From the NCBI GenBank assembly GCA_027486255.1, contig JAIXPL010000027.1:1-59287 (forward strand): a stretch of 59,287 bases of DNA, given 5' to 3'. The notes under the pieces were generated by a model. It was not told the origin of the DNA. It was given only the letters and a program-made list of their open reading frames with translations, and did not search any database. Both the position numbers and the translations under genes were made by a program. Every line of letters begins with the position of its first letter. The first letter of the stretch is position 1. This document shows, piece after piece, positions 46,051 to 55,784 of this stretch. The stretch is from Comamonadaceae bacterium (GTDB lineage Bacteria; Pseudomonadota; Gammaproteobacteria; Burkholderiales; Burkholderiaceae_C).

Positions 46051-47211
46051 ATGAGCCAGGCAGCCTCGCCCCGCGTGGCCATGGTGGCCGGCGAGGCCTC
46101 TGGCGACCTGTTGGCCGGCCTTCTACTCGGTGGTATGCGCCAGCGCTGGCCCGGCCTGAGCAGCCTGGGCATTGGTGGCCCCCGTATGGCAGCCCAGTGC
46201 TTTACCGCCTGGTGGCCCAGCGACAAGCTGGCCGTGCGCGGCTATGTCGAAGTGCTGCGCCACTACCGAGAGATCGTGGGCATCCGCCAGCAGCTCAAGG
46301 CCCGCCTGTTGGCCGACCGGCCTGATGTGTTCATCGGTGTGGATGCGCCCGACTTCAACCTGGACCTCGAGGCTGCCTTGCGCGCCCAAGGTGTGCGCAC
46401 CGTGCACTTTGTGTGCCCCTCCATCTGGGCCTGGCGAGCCGAGCGCATCGAGAAAATTCGGCGCAGCTGCGACCACGTGCTGTGCATTTTTCCCTTCGAG
46501 CCGGCCTTGCTGGCCGAGCGCGGCATTGCCGCCACCTACGTGGGCCACCCCCTGGCGCAGGTGATCCCCTTGGAGCCCGACCGGCTGGCCGCCCGCCAGG
46601 CCCTGGGCCTGTCGCCCGAGGCGACGGTGCTGGCCTTGTTGCCCGGCAGCCGAGCCTCCGAGGTCCAGTCCATTGGCCCCCGCTTTCTGCAGGCCGCCCG
46701 CCTCTTGCTGGCCCGTCATCCCGGCTTGCAATTGCTGCTGCCGTCTCTCCCTGCGCTGCAAGGGACCGTGGAGCGGCAGGTGCTTGCTGCCGGCCTGGCT
46801 GGCCGTGTGCAGGTGACCGCCGGCCAATCGCATCAGGTGCTGGCCGCCTGCGATGTGACGCTGATCGCCAGCGGCACCGCCACGCTGGAGGCGGCCCTCT
46901 TTAAGCGCCCCATGGTGATTGGCTACCACATGAATTGGCTGTCCTGGCAGATCATGCGTCGCAAGAAGCTGCAGCCCTGGGTCGGGCTGCCCAACATCCT
47001 GTGCCAAGACTTCGTGGTGCCTGAGCTGCTGCAGGACGCCGCCAGCCCCGAGGCCCTGGCCGACGCAGTGGACGATTGGCTCCATGCCCAGGCACATGCG
47101 CCCGAGCGAGTCCGAGCACTCGAGACCCGGTTCACGGCCCTTCACCATGAACTCAAGCGCGATACCGCGCAACTGGCCAGCGATGCGATCAGCCAAGTTC
47201 TTCAAGGCTGA
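46051..47211 (+). CDS. lpxB: Lipid A disaccharide synthase LpxB
   Basis: A 386-residue GT-B glycosyltransferase of family GT19 joining UDP-2,3-diacylglucosamine and lipid [16 protein letters not shown] is the N-terminal signature, [15 protein letters not shown] the mid-domain motif, and [10 protein letters not shown] plus [21 protein letters not shown] the donor-binding region. The start follows lpxA by seven bases. Its end overlaps the probable start of rnhB. Confidence 0.98.
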   Translation: MSQAASPRVAMVAGEASGDLLAGLLLGGMRQRWPGLSSLGIGGPRMAAQCFTAWWPSDKLAVRGYVEVLRHYREIVGIRQQLKARLLADRPDVFIGVDAPDFNLDLEAALRAQGVRTVHFVCPSIWAWRAERIEKIRRSCDHVLCIFPFEPALLAERGIAATYVGHPLAQVIPLEPDRLAARQALGLSPEATVLALLPGSRASEVQSIGPRFLQAARLLLARHPGLQLLLPSLPALQGTVERQVLAAGLAGRVQVTAGQSHQVLAACDVTLIASGTATLEAALFKRPMVIGYHMNWLSWQIMRRKKLQPWVGLPNILCQDFVVPELLQDAASPEALADAVDDWLHAQAHAPERVRALETRFTALHHELKRDTAQLASDAISQVLQG

Positions 47212-47812
47212 GCAGGTGCACTTGTCCTGGGACACGCCTGGCCTCGTGGCCGGCGTCGATGAGGCCGGCCGCGGCCCCCTGGCCGGGCCGGTGGTGGCCG
47301 CTGCCGTGATCCTGGACGAGTTGCAGCCCATCAAGGGCCTGGCCGACTCCAAGGCCCTCACGCCCCTGCGCCGCGCCCGGCTCTACGACGAGATCCGCGC
47401 CAAGGCCTTGTGCTGCTCGGTGGCCGAGGCTTCCGTGGAGGAGATCGACCAGCTCAACATCCTGCAGGCCACCATGCTGGCCATGCGCCGGGCCGTCGAA
47501 GGCTTGCGTCTGAAGCCCGTGAAGGTGCTGGTCGACGGCAACCGCCTGCCCACGCTCTCGGTGATGGCCGAGGCCGTGGTCGGTGGGGATGCCAAGGTCA
47601 AAGCCATTTCTGCAGCCTCCATCCTGGCCAAGGTCACACGCGACCGTTGGTGCGAGGCCTACCACGCGCAGTACCCCCAGTACGGCTTTGCCGCGCACAA
47701 GGGCTATGGCACGGCCGAGCACCTGGCCGCCCTGCGCATGCATGGTGTCTGCCCGCAGCACCGTCGCAGCTTCTCGCCCGTCGCCCAGGTCTTGAAAGGG
47801 CCTGCCCGGTGA
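47183..47812 (+). CDS. rnhB: Ribonuclease HII
   Basis: RNase HII that removes RNA from RNA-DNA hybrids and starts ribonucleotide excision. [15 protein letters not shown] contains the catalytic Asp-Glu pair; [19 protein letters not shown] and the third Asp in [11 protein letters not shown] follow; the C-terminal [24 protein letters not shown] is complete. ATG 47183 lies 29 bases inside lpxB; GTG 47216 just after the lpxB stop is the alternative. Gene order lpxB-rnhB is common in proteobacteria. Confidence 0.93.
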   Translation: MRSAKFFKAEQVHLSWDTPGLVAGVDEAGRGPLAGPVVAAAVILDELQPIKGLADSKALTPLRRARLYDEIRAKALCCSVAEASVEEIDQLNILQATMLAMRRAVEGLRLKPVKVLVDGNRLPTLSVMAEAVVGGDAKVKAISAASILAKVTRDRWCEAYHAQYPQYGFAAHKGYGTAEHLAALRMHGVCPQHRRSFSPVAQVLKGPAR

Positions 47813-48579
47813 ACGCACCCACCTTTATCAGCTCCCGCAGCAACGCCTTCCTCAAGGACCTCAAGCGCCTGGCCCAGGACAGCACCGCCTACCGCAAGCA
47901 GGGCCAGGTCTGGCTAGAGGGCGACCACCTGATCCGGGCGGCCCTGCAGCGCGGCCTGGGCCTGCGCAGCCTCGTGCTGGCCGAATCGTTTGCCCCTCAG
48001 GCTCCGGCCGAGTGGCAAAGCAGGGCTGCCGCGACGGTGATCGTGGCCGACAGCCTCTGGCGCGACTTCAGCGGTCTGGAGTCGCCGGCTCGGTCCGGGG
48101 CCGTGCTGGACTTGCCATCGGCCCCCGAGCTGTGGGCTCAGGCGCCCAGCATCGTGCTGGACCGCGTGCAGGATGCCGGTAATGTGGGCTCCATCCTGCG
48201 CAGCGCGGCTGCCTTCGGTTTTACCCAGGTGCTGGCGCTCAAGGGCACGGCGGCGCTGTGGTCGCCCAAGGTGTTGCGCGCCGGCATGGGAGCGCATTTC
48301 GGCCTGCACCTGGTCGAGTCGCTCGAATACCCGGCCTTGGAGGCCTTGCAGGTGCCCCTGCTGGCCACCAGCTCGCACCAGGGCAGCCTCTTGCACCAGG
48401 CTGCGTTGCCTTGGCCCTGCGCCTGGGTGCTGGGCCACGAAGGGCAGGGTGTCGGCCCCGAGCTGATGGCCCGGGCGCAGCAGCTGGTGCGCATCGCCCA
48501 GCCCGGCGGCGAAGAATCGCTCAATGTCGCCGCCGCTGCTGCCATCTGCTTGCACGCCAGCGGCCTGCAAGCGCCTTAG
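47809..48579 (+). CDS. TrmH/SpoU-family RNA 2'-O-methyltransferase
   Basis: A 256-residue SPOUT-class RNA methyltransferase. An N-terminal substrate-binding domain ([25 protein letters not shown] in outline) precedes the SpoU domain with [36 protein letters not shown] and the knot motif [14 protein letters not shown]. These contribute SAM binding. The target RNA is unknown. GTG 47809 overlaps the rnhB stop (GTGA) and has GAAAGGG upstream, so it closes the lipid A cluster transcript. Confidence 0.9.
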   Translation: MNAPTFISSRSNAFLKDLKRLAQDSTAYRKQGQVWLEGDHLIRAALQRGLGLRSLVLAESFAPQAPAEWQSRAAATVIVADSLWRDFSGLESPARSGAVLDLPSAPELWAQAPSIVLDRVQDAGNVGSILRSAAAFGFTQVLALKGTAALWSPKVLRAGMGAHFGLHLVESLEYPALEALQVPLLATSSHQGSLLHQAALPWPCAWVLGHEGQGVGPELMARAQQLVRIAQPGGEESLNVAAAAAICLHASGLQAP

Positions 48580-48585
48580 CCCAGC

Positions 48586-48732
48586 TATAATCAGTGGCTT
48601 TTCAAAACAGTCTCGCCCGAGCGCCGCAAAAGCCACCCCCCTGATCACAAAAGCAGACCGCAGCAGCACCTTGCAGGCAAGGCTCTAGATGCGCGCGCGC
48701 TTGGGCGAACCGAAACCACATCGGAGAACCCA
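48586..48732 (+). promoter_or_regulatory. carAB promoter and structured leader
   Basis: A perfect TATAAT (48586-48591) starts this region; CTGCAA at 48565 is the best, weak -35. From about 48594 the transcript can form GTGGCTTTT (48594-48602) pairing with AAAAGCCAC (48628-48636), a perfect 9-base stem with a 25-base loop, and further on CCTTGC-AG-GCAAGG (48669-48682). CGGAG precedes the GTG start of carA. The stem begins almost at the expected first transcribed base. Confidence 0.6.
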
Positions 48733-49923
48733 GTGCTTTTGTCTCTACAGGGAAACCACCCCTCGGCCATCTTGGCCCTCGCAGACGGCACGGTCTTTGT
48801 TGGCAACTCCATCGGAGCCCCCGGCTCCACGGTCGGTGAAGTGGTGTTCAACACCGCCATGTCCGGCTACCAGGAAATCCTCACGGATCCCAGCTACTGC
48901 CAGCAGATCGTCACACTCACCTACCCACACATCGGCAACTACGGCGTCAACCCTGAAGACGTCGAGGCCGACCGGGTGTTTGCCGCAGGTCTCATCATCA
49001 AAGACCTGCCGCTTCTGGCCTCCAACTTCCGCCGCACGGTCTCTTTGTCGGAATACCTGCAGGCCAATGGCACGGTGGCCATTGCCAACATCGATACCCG
49101 GCGCCTGACACGCCACCTGCGCGTCAAAGGTGCGCAAAACGGCTGCATCCTGGCCCTTGCCCCGGGTCAGGCAGCGGATCAGGCTGCCATTGCACGGGCC
49201 GTGGCGGCTGCTCAGGCCGCCCCCAGCATGAGCGGTCTGGACCTGGCCAAGGTGGTGTCCGTTCAGCAGGGCTATGCATGGACCGAGAGCGAGTGGCGGC
49301 TGGCCCGCGAAGACGGCACGCCTGGCTACGGCACGCTCAAGTCACCGCGCTTTCATGTGCTGGCCTATGACTTTGGCGTTAAAAAGAACATCCTGCGCAT
49401 GCTCGCCGAGCGGGGCGCCCGCGTGACCGTGGTGCCGGCGCAGACGCCGGCCGCCGAGGTGCTCAAGCACCAGCCTGACGGCATCTTCCTCTCCAACGGT
49501 CCTGGCGATCCTCAGCCTTGCGACTACGCGATTGCCGCCGCGCGTGAGCTCATTGAAACAGGCATCCCAACCTTCGGCATTTGTCTGGGCCACCAGATCA
49601 TGGCCCTGGCCTCGGGTGCCAAGACCTTCAAAATGAAGTTCGGCCACCACGGTGCCAACCATCCGGTCAAAGACCTGGACAGCGGCCGCGTGAGCATCAC
49701 CAGCCAGAACCACGGCTTTGCCGTCGACGAAAAATCCCTGCCGGCCAATCTACGCGCCACGCATGTGAGCCTGTTCGACGGCACGCTGCAGGGCCTGGCC
49801 CGCACCGACAAGCCCGCGTTCTGCTTCCAGGGCCACCCGGAAGCCTCGCCCGGCCCGCACGACATCGCCTACCTGTTTGACCGCTTCACGGCATTGATGG
49901 CCACGGCCCAGGAGAAAAAATAA
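48733..49923 (+). CDS. carA: Carbamoyl-phosphate synthase small (glutaminase) subunit
   Basis: A 396-residue subunit that releases ammonia from glutamine for CarB, feeding arginine and pyrimidine synthesis. The N-terminal domain contains [15 protein letters not shown] and [19 protein letters not shown]; the class I glutaminase domain has Cys284 ([10 protein letters not shown]) and the His368/Glu370 pair (GHPEASPGP). Start GTG 48733 with GGAG upstream. Its stop overlaps the carB start by one base (TAATG). Confidence 0.98.
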   Translation: MLLSLQGNHPSAILALADGTVFVGNSIGAPGSTVGEVVFNTAMSGYQEILTDPSYCQQIVTLTYPHIGNYGVNPEDVEADRVFAAGLIIKDLPLLASNFRRTVSLSEYLQANGTVAIANIDTRRLTRHLRVKGAQNGCILALAPGQAADQAAIARAVAAAQAAPSMSGLDLAKVVSVQQGYAWTESEWRLAREDGTPGYGTLKSPRFHVLAYDFGVKKNILRMLAERGARVTVVPAQTPAAEVLKHQPDGIFLSNGPGDPQPCDYAIAAARELIETGIPTFGICLGHQIMALASGAKTFKMKFGHHGANHPVKDLDSGRVSITSQNHGFAVDEKSLPANLRATHVSLFDGTLQGLARTDKPAFCFQGHPEASPGPHDIAYLFDRFTALMATAQEKK

Positions 49924-52900
49924 TGCCCAAGCGCACAGACCTCAAGAGCATCCTCATCATCGGCGCCGGCCCCATCGTCATTGGTCAGGCCTGCGAGTTT
50001 GACTACTCCGGCGTGCAGGCTTGTAAGGCCCTGCGTGAGGAGGGCTACCGCGTCATCCTGATCAACAGCAACCCCGCCACGATCATGACGGACCCGGCCA
50101 CGGCCGATGCGACCTACATCGAGCCCATCACCTGGCAGACGGTCGAGAAGATCATCGCGCGCGAGCGGCCCGACGCCATCCTGCCGACCATGGGCGGCCA
50201 GACGGCGCTGAACTGTGCGCTCGACCTGTGGCGCCACGGCGTGCTCGACAAGTACAAAGTTGAACTCATCGGCGCCACGCCGGAGGCCATCGACAAGGCC
50301 GAGGACCGTCTGAAGTTCAAAGACGCGATGACCAAGATCGGCCTGGGCTCGGCGCGCTCGGGCATCGCCCACAGCATGGACGAGGCCTGGGCGGTGCAAA
50401 AGACCGTGGGTTTTCCCACGGTCATTCGCCCGAGCTTCACGCTGGGCGGCACGGGCGGCGGCATCGCCTACAACGCCGAGGAGTTCGAGTTCATCTGCAA
50501 GCGCGGCCTGGAGGCCTCGCCCACCAATGAGCTGCTGATCGAGGAATCCCTGCTCGGCTGGAAAGAGTACGAGATGGAGGTCGTGCGCGACAAGGCAGAT
50601 AACTGCATCATCGTCTGCTCCATCGAGAACCTGGACCCCATGGGCGTGCACACCGGTGACTCCATCACCGTGGCACCGGCCCAGACGCTGACCGACAAGG
50701 AATACCAGATCCTGCGCAACGCCTCGCTGGCCGTGCTGCGCGAGATCGGCGTGGACACCGGCGGCTCCAACGTGCAGTTCTCCATCAACCCCAAAGACGG
50801 CCGCATGGTCGTCATCGAGATGAACCCGCGTGTCTCGCGCTCCTCGGCGCTGGCCTCCAAGGCCACGGGCTTTCCGATTGCCAAGGTGGCGGCCAAGCTG
50901 GCCGTGGGCTACACGCTCGATGAACTGCGCAACGAAATCACAGGCGGTGCCACACCCGCGAGTTTTGAGCCCAGCATTGACTACGTGGTCACCAAGATTC
51001 CGCGTTTTGCTTTCGAAAAGTTCCCGGCCGCCGATTCTCGCCTGACCACCCAGATGAAGTCGGTGGGCGAGGTCATGGCCATGGGCCGCACCTTCCAGGA
51101 GTCCTTCCAAAAAGCCCTGCGGGGCCTGGAAGTCGGCGTGGACGGCATGAACGAAAAGACCCAGGACCGTGAGGTGCTCGAAAAAGAGCTGGGTGCGCCC
51201 GGCCCTGAGCGCATTTGGTACGTGGGCGATGCCTTTGCCCTGGGCATGAGCGTGGACGAGGTGCATGCGCTCACCAAGATCGATCCCTGGTTCCTGGTGC
51301 AGATCGAACAGATCGTCAAGATTGAGCTTGAGCTGGAAAGCAAGAGCCTCGATGACATTGATGCCGCCACGCTGCGCGCGCTCAAGCAAAAAGGTTTTTC
51401 CGACCGGCGCCTGGCCAAGCAGCTGCGCACCACCGACCAGGCGGTGCGCGAGAAGCGCCGCGCCCTGGGTGTGCGCCCGGTCTATAAGCGCGTGGACACC
51501 TGCGCCGCCGAGTTCTCCACCAACACTGCCTACATGTACTCGACCTACGAGGCCGAAGGCAGCGAGTGCGAGGCCGAGCCGACCGACAAGAAGAAAATCA
51601 TGGTGCTCGGCGGCGGCCCCAACCGCATTGGCCAGGGCATCGAGTTTGATTACTGCTGCGTGCATGCAGCGCTCGCCATGCGCGAAGACGGTTACGAGAC
51701 CATCATGGTCAACTGCAATCCCGAGACCGTCTCGACCGACTACGACACATCAGACCGCCTGTATTTCGAGCCGCTGACGCTGGAAGATGTGCTGGAGATC
51801 GTCGACAAGGAAAAGCCTTTCGGCGTGATCGTGCAGTACGGCGGCCAGACGCCGCTCAAGCTCGCCCTTGACCTGGAGAAAAACGGCGTGCCCATCATCG
51901 GCACCTCGCCCGACATGATCGATGCCGCAGAGGATCGCGAGCGTTTCCAGAAGCTGCTGCACGAACTCAAGCTGCGCCAGCCGCCCAACGCCACGGCCCG
52001 CGCCGAGGGCGAGGCCCTGGAAAAAGCCGCGCAGCTGGGCTACCCGCTGGTGGTTCGCCCCAGCTATGTGCTGGGTGGCCGGGCCATGGAGATCGTGCAT
52101 GAGCAGCGCGACCTCGAGCGCTACATGCGCGAGGCCGTGAAGGTGAGCAACGACTCCCCCGTGCTGCTGGACCGTTTCCTCAATGACGCCATCGAATGCG
52201 ACGTCGACTGCCTGCGCGACCCTGAAGGCCGCACCTTCATCGGCGGCGTGATGGAGCACATCGAGCAGGCGGGCGTGCACTCGGGCGACTCGGCCTGTTC
52301 CCTGCCGCCGTACTCCCTGTCCGCAGCCACCGTGACCGAGATCAAGCGCCAGACGGCGGCCATGGCCGCCGCGCTGAACGTGGTGGGTCTGATGAACGTG
52401 CAGTTCGCCATCCAGAACGTGGACGGCCAAGACGTGATCTACGTGCTGGAGGTCAATCCTCGCGCTTCGCGCACCGTGCCTTTTGTGAGCAAGGCCACCG
52501 GCATCCAGCTGGCCAAAGTGGCGGCGCGCTGCATGGTGGGCCAGAGCCTGGCTGCGCAGGGCATCGAGCATGAGGTGACGCCGCCTTACTTCAGCGTGAA
52601 GGAAGCCGTGTTCCCCTTCGTCAAGTTCCCCGGCGTGGACACCATCCTCGGCCCCGAGATGAAGTCCACCGGCGAGGTGATGGGCGTGGGCAAGACCTTT
52701 GGTGAGGCCTTCGTCAAATCCCAGCTGGGCGCGGGCACCAAGCTGCCCACCGCCGGCCGTGTGTTCTTGACGGTCAAGAACGCTGATAAACCGCGTGCGG
52801 TGGCGGTGGCGCGCGCGCTGGCGGCCTTGAAGTTCGAGCTGGTGGCCACCAAGGGCACGGCGGCGGCCATCCAGGCGGCGGGCATCGCCTGTGGCGTGGT

Positions 52901-53156
52901 CAACAAGGTCACCGAAGGCCGGCCGCACGTGGTTGACATGATCAAGAACGATGAGATCGTGATGGTCATCAACACCGTGGAGGAGCGCCGCAATGCGATT
53001 GCCGACTCCCGACAGATCCGCACGTCGGCCCTGGCGGCGCGAGTGACCACCTTCACCACCATCGCCGGCGCGGAAGCAGCTGTTGAGGGCATGAAGCACC
53101 TCGATCACCTGAACGTCTACTCCGTGCAGGAGCTGCACGCCCAACTGGCCGCCTGA
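49923..53156 (+). CDS. carB: Carbamoyl-phosphate synthase large subunit
   Basis: A 1077-residue synthase with two homologous ATP-grasp halves: the first phosphorylates bicarbonate ([30 protein letters not shown]), the second carbamate ([34 protein letters not shown]). Between them is the oligomerisation domain and at the end the MGS-like allosteric domain (about 940-1077, [20 protein letters not shown]), where UMP and ornithine act in E. coli. No uppercase gene lies between carA and carB. Confidence 0.99.
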   Translation: MPKRTDLKSILIIGAGPIVIGQACEFDYSGVQACKALREEGYRVILINSNPATIMTDPATADATYIEPITWQTVEKIIARERPDAILPTMGGQTALNCALDLWRHGVLDKYKVELIGATPEAIDKAEDRLKFKDAMTKIGLGSARSGIAHSMDEAWAVQKTVGFPTVIRPSFTLGGTGGGIAYNAEEFEFICKRGLEASPTNELLIEESLLGWKEYEMEVVRDKADNCIIVCSIENLDPMGVHTGDSITVAPAQTLTDKEYQILRNASLAVLREIGVDTGGSNVQFSINPKDGRMVVIEMNPRVSRSSALASKATGFPIAKVAAKLAVGYTLDELRNEITGGATPASFEPSIDYVVTKIPRFAFEKFPAADSRLTTQMKSVGEVMAMGRTFQESFQKALRGLEVGVDGMNEKTQDREVLEKELGAPGPERIWYVGDAFALGMSVDEVHALTKIDPWFLVQIEQIVKIELELESKSLDDIDAATLRALKQKGFSDRRLAKQLRTTDQAVREKRRALGVRPVYKRVDTCAAEFSTNTAYMYSTYEAEGSECEAEPTDKKKIMVLGGGPNRIGQGIEFDYCCVHAALAMREDGYETIMVNCNPETVSTDYDTSDRLYFEPLTLEDVLEIVDKEKPFGVIVQYGGQTPLKLALDLEKNGVPIIGTSPDMIDAAEDRERFQKLLHELKLRQPPNATARAEGEALEKAAQLGYPLVVRPSYVLGGRAMEIVHEQRDLERYMREAVKVSNDSPVLLDRFLNDAIECDVDCLRDPEGRTFIGGVMEHIEQAGVHSGDSACSLPPYSLSAATVTEIKRQTAAMAAALNVVGLMNVQFAIQNVDGQDVIYVLEVNPRASRTVPFVSKATGIQLAKVAARCMVGQSLAAQGIEHEVTPPYFSVKEAVFPFVKFPGVDTILGPEMKSTGEVMGVGKTFGEAFVKSQLGAGTKLPTAGRVFLTVKNADKPRAVAVARALAALKFELVATKGTAAAIQAAGIACGVVNKVTEGRPHVVDMIKNDEIVMVINTVEERRNAIADSRQIRTSALAARVTTFTTIAGAEAAVEGMKHLDHLNVYSVQELHAQLAA

Positions 53157-53171
53157 GCGCGAGGGGCAAGT

Positions 53172-53202
53172 CATGCCGGCTGCGCATTCGGCAGCCGGCA
53201 TG
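53172..53202. terminator. Perfect 12-base hairpin after carB
   Basis: CATGCCGGCTGC-7-GCAGCCGGCATG, 16 bases after the carB stop. No T run follows (CATTAAAC), so as an intrinsic terminator it is imperfect; it may stop Rho-assisted transcription or stabilise the carAB 3' end. Confidence 0.7.
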
Positions 53203-53231
53203 CATTAAACTTTGTTGCAGTAAAGTCTTCC

Positions 53232-53268
53232 ACCGCCCCCGGGCAACTGGCGGCGGTTTTTAGTTTTC
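53232..53268 (+). terminator. Terminator-like hairpin in the greA leader
   Basis: ACCGCC (53232-53237) pairs with GGCGGT (53252-53257), followed by TTTTTAGTTTT. It ends just 14 bases before the greA start codon, overlapping the area of its ribosome binding site (CTGGAG at 53268-53273). A transcript starting near 53215 would be terminated before greA. Confidence 0.7.
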
Positions 53269-53281
53269 TGGAGCATTTGCA

Positions 53282-53758
53282 ATGGCCACCCTTCCGATCA
53301 CCAAACGCGGCGCTGAGAAGCTCAAGGCCGAGCTGCATCAGCTCAAGACCGTCGAGCGCCCCGCCGTGATCACCGCGATTGCCGAGGCCCGCGCCCAGGG
53401 CGACCTGAGCGAGAACGCCGAGTACGACGCTGCCAAGGACCGCCAGGGTTTCGTCGAGGGTCGTATCCAGGAAATCGAGGGCAAGCTTGCAGCGGCGCAG
53501 GTCATCGATCCGGCCGAGGTGGATGCAGGCGGAAAGATCGTGTTCGGCTCCACCGTCGAGCTCGAGGACGAGGACAGCGGCGACCGCGTGACCTACCAGA
53601 TCGTGGGTGAGGACGAGGCCGACCTCAAGCTGGGCCTGATCAACGTGAGCTCACCCATCGGCCGGGCCCTGATTGGCAAGGAAGAAGGGGACACCGCCGA
53701 GGTGCAGGCGCCCGGCGGGTTGCGGCGCTACGAAGTCATGGGTGTGAGCTACGTCTGA
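53282..53758 (+). CDS. greA: Transcription elongation factor GreA
   Basis: A 158-residue RNA polymerase cleavage factor that rescues backtracked complexes through the secondary channel. The N-terminal coiled coil ([37 protein letters not shown] with the tip Asp-Glu acidic residues) and the C-terminal FKBP-like domain ([47 protein letters not shown]) are intact. Downstream of a leader with a terminator-like hairpin, which suggests attenuation. Confidence 0.98.
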   Translation: MATLPITKRGAEKLKAELHQLKTVERPAVITAIAEARAQGDLSENAEYDAAKDRQGFVEGRIQEIEGKLAAAQVIDPAEVDAGGKIVFGSTVELEDEDSGDRVTYQIVGEDEADLKLGLINVSSPIGRALIGKEEGDTAEVQAPGGLRRYEVMGVSYV

Positions 53759-53764
53759 GCGGCC

Positions 53765-54187
53765 GTGAGGTCCCGCCTCGCTATCTTTCTTGCGGCCCTC
53801 TGGTGGGGCAGCCTCAGCAGCCTGGGCGCCCTGGTGGTGCCTCTCTTGTTCAAGCACCTGGAACCGCCGGCGGCTGCCGGTGCGATGGCCGCCAAGCTGT
53901 TTGCAGCGCAAACCTGGTTGTCAGTCGCTTGTACCGTGCTGCTCTTGCTGATGTTCAACCGGCCCGATGATGGGCCAAGCCGCGCTGCAGCTCAGCGGGT
54001 GCTCAAGTTTGTGGTGGCTGGCCTGCTTCTGGCCCTGCTGGTGGAGTTTGCGGTGGCGCCGCAGATCGTCAGCGCCCGGGCGACCGGTGCGCCCCTGCGC
54101 CTGTGGCATGGCTTGGGCACTGCCATGTACCTGGGCCAGTGGCTGAGCGCGACACTGGCGCTCTGGCACCTGACCCGTCGGGTCTGA
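53765..54187 (+). CDS. DUF4149 membrane protein
   Basis: A 140-residue protein with four hydrophobic helices, starting with GTG seven bases after greA, so it is in the same transcript. The opening RLAIFLAALWWGSLSSLGALVVPLLF and the final W...L.LWH.TRR resemble DUF4149 proteins, common next to greA in Comamonadaceae. Function unknown. It ends four bases from the convergent folD stop. Confidence 0.82.
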   Translation: MRSRLAIFLAALWWGSLSSLGALVVPLLFKHLEPPAAAGAMAAKLFAAQTWLSVACTVLLLLMFNRPDDGPSRAAAQRVLKFVVAGLLLALLVEFAVAPQIVSARATGAPLRLWHGLGTAMYLGQWLSATLALWHLTRRV

Positions 54188-54191
54188 CCTT

Positions 54192-55043
54192 TTAGCCGGC
54201 GGCCCGTTCGGCCGCTTCGAGGGTGTTGACCAGCAGCATGGTGATGGTCATGGGACCCACGCCGCCCGGGACGGGCGTGATGTAGCTTGCCACTTCCTTG
54301 ACGCCTGCAAAGTCCACGTCACCGCAGAGCTTGCCTTCCTCGTTGCGGTTCATGCCCACGTCAATCACCACCGCACCGGGCTTGACCATGTCGGCCGTCA
54401 ACACATTGCGTTTGCCCACGGCAGCCACCACCACATCGGCCTGCAGGGTCATGGCCTTGAGGTCGGGCGTGGCGCTGTGGCAAATGGTGACCGTGGCATT
54501 TTTTTGCAGCAGCATGAGGGCCATGGGCTTGCCCACGATGTTGCTGCGCCCGATCACCACCGCGTGCTTGCCACGCAACTTGTAGCCGATGCTCTCGAGC
54601 ATCTTCATGCAGCCGTAGGGTGTGCAGGGCCAAAACCCTGGCTGGCCGACCATCAGGGCGCCGGCACTGGCCACGTGGAAGCCGTCCACGTCTTTGTCCG
54701 GCGAGATGGCCTCGATGACCTTCTGCGCATCAATGTGCGCTGGCAGCGGCAGCTGCACCAAGATGCCGTGAATGGCCGGGTCGCGGTTGAGAGCATCCAC
54801 GCGGGCCAGCAACTCGGCCTCGCTCAGGCTGGCCGGGTACTGCTCCAGTACCGAGTGCAGGCCGTTGTCTTGGCAGGCCTTGACCTTGTTGCGCACATAC
54901 ACCTGGCTGGCCGGGTTGTCGCCCACCAGCACCACGGCCAGTCCAGGCGTGAGACCGCGGGCCTTGAGGGCGGCGGCTCGCCGTGCCACGTCGGCGCGCA
55001 GTTGGGCGGAAAGGGCGTTGCCGTCGATCAGTTGTGCGCTCAT
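54192..55043 (-). CDS. folD: Bifunctional methylenetetrahydrofolate dehydrogenase / cyclohydrolase FolD
   Basis: A 283-residue enzyme interconverting methylene- and formyl-tetrahydrofolate with NADP. Conserved elements: [19 protein letters not shown] with the catalytic Tyr and Lys, [20 protein letters not shown], the NADP loop [18 protein letters not shown] and the C-terminal [16 protein letters not shown]. It lies downstream of a response regulator gene on the same strand, separated by a terminator. Confidence 0.98.
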   Translation of the reverse strand: MSAQLIDGNALSAQLRADVARRAAALKARGLTPGLAVVLVGDNPASQVYVRNKVKACQDNGLHSVLEQYPASLSEAELLARVDALNRDPAIHGILVQLPLPAHIDAQKVIEAISPDKDVDGFHVASAGALMVGQPGFWPCTPYGCMKMLESIGYKLRGKHAVVIGRSNIVGKPMALMLLQKNATVTICHSATPDLKAMTLQADVVVAAVGKRNVLTADMVKPGAVVIDVGMNRNEEGKLCGDVDFAGVKEVASYITPVPGGVGPMTITMLLVNTLEAAERAAG

Positions 55044-55057
55044 GTCAAATCCGAAGG

Positions 55058-55085
55058 AAAAAAGCCCGTGGCGCAGACCACGGGC
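55058..55085 (-). terminator. Terminator after the response regulator gene
   Basis: On the reverse strand GCCCGTGG-6-CCACGGGC is followed by six T. It separates the two-component operon from folD. Confidence 0.9.
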
Positions 55086-55124
55086 GGGTGGGACAGTGGC
55101 CGCACAAGGGCGGCCTGGGCAAGC

Positions 55125-55751
55125 TCAGCTCTTGGTGCCGTTGGAGCCGAGCGCGATCTTGAGCAAGTCGGCCACGGTGTTGGCGTTGAGCTTTTCCATG
55201 ATGTTGGCCCGGTGGGCCTCCACCGTCTTGATGCTGATGCCCAGGTCATCGGCGATCTGCTTGTTCAGGCGGCCGGCCACGATGCGCTCGAGCACCTGGG
55301 CTTCGCGGGAGGTCAGCTTGGCCAGCAGGGCGTCGCGGCTAGCGCTGTTCTGGTGCTGGCTGAAGCTGTCGCGCGCCTGCTCGAGCATGCGCTCGACCAG
55401 GCTCAGCAGCGCGTCTTCCTGGAAAGGTTTCTGGATGAAGTCCATGGCCCCTTTCTTCATGGTGTTCACCGCCATGGGCACATCGCCGTGGCCGGTGATG
55501 AAGACGATGGGCAAGGGGGACTTGCGTTCGATCAGGCGGTCTTGGAGTTCCATGCCGCTCATGCCACCCATGCGGATGTCGACGATCAGGCAGGCCACCT
55601 CGCGGGGGTCGTAGCGGCTGAGGAAACTCTCGGCCGAGTCGTAGCAGCGCACCCGGTAGTCCTTGCCTTCGAGAAGCCATTGCAACGAGTCGCGTACGCC
55701 CTCGTCGTCATCCACCACGTACACCGTGCCTTTTTTAGGAATCAAGCTCAT
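55125..55751 (-). CDS. FixJ/TtrR-type LuxR-family response regulator
   Basis: A 208-residue response regulator. The receiver (about 1-125) begins TVYVVDDDEGVRDSL, with phospho-acceptor Asp58 (LIVDIRMGGMSG), conserved Thr in FITGHGD and Lys in FIQKPF. The LuxR-type DNA-binding domain (about 140-205) has LTSREAQVLERIVAGRLNKQIAD and ISIKTVEAHRANIMEKL. It starts 33 bases after the sensor kinase stop, so both are one operon. The receptor and output types match FixJ, TtrR and TodT. Confidence 0.93.
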   Translation of the reverse strand: MSLIPKKGTVYVVDDDEGVRDSLQWLLEGKDYRVRCYDSAESFLSRYDPREVACLIVDIRMGGMSGMELQDRLIERKSPLPIVFITGHGDVPMAVNTMKKGAMDFIQKPFQEDALLSLVERMLEQARDSFSQHQNSASRDALLAKLTSREAQVLERIVAGRLNKQIADDLGISIKTVEAHRANIMEKLNANTVADLLKIALGSNGTKS

Positions 55752-55784
55752 GCAAACCCTGAATCGATGAAGGAAGCCGAGGGG

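Noticed and set aside
49869..51665. A 598-codon reverse frame over carB
   Set aside because: Shadow of carB; no motifs.
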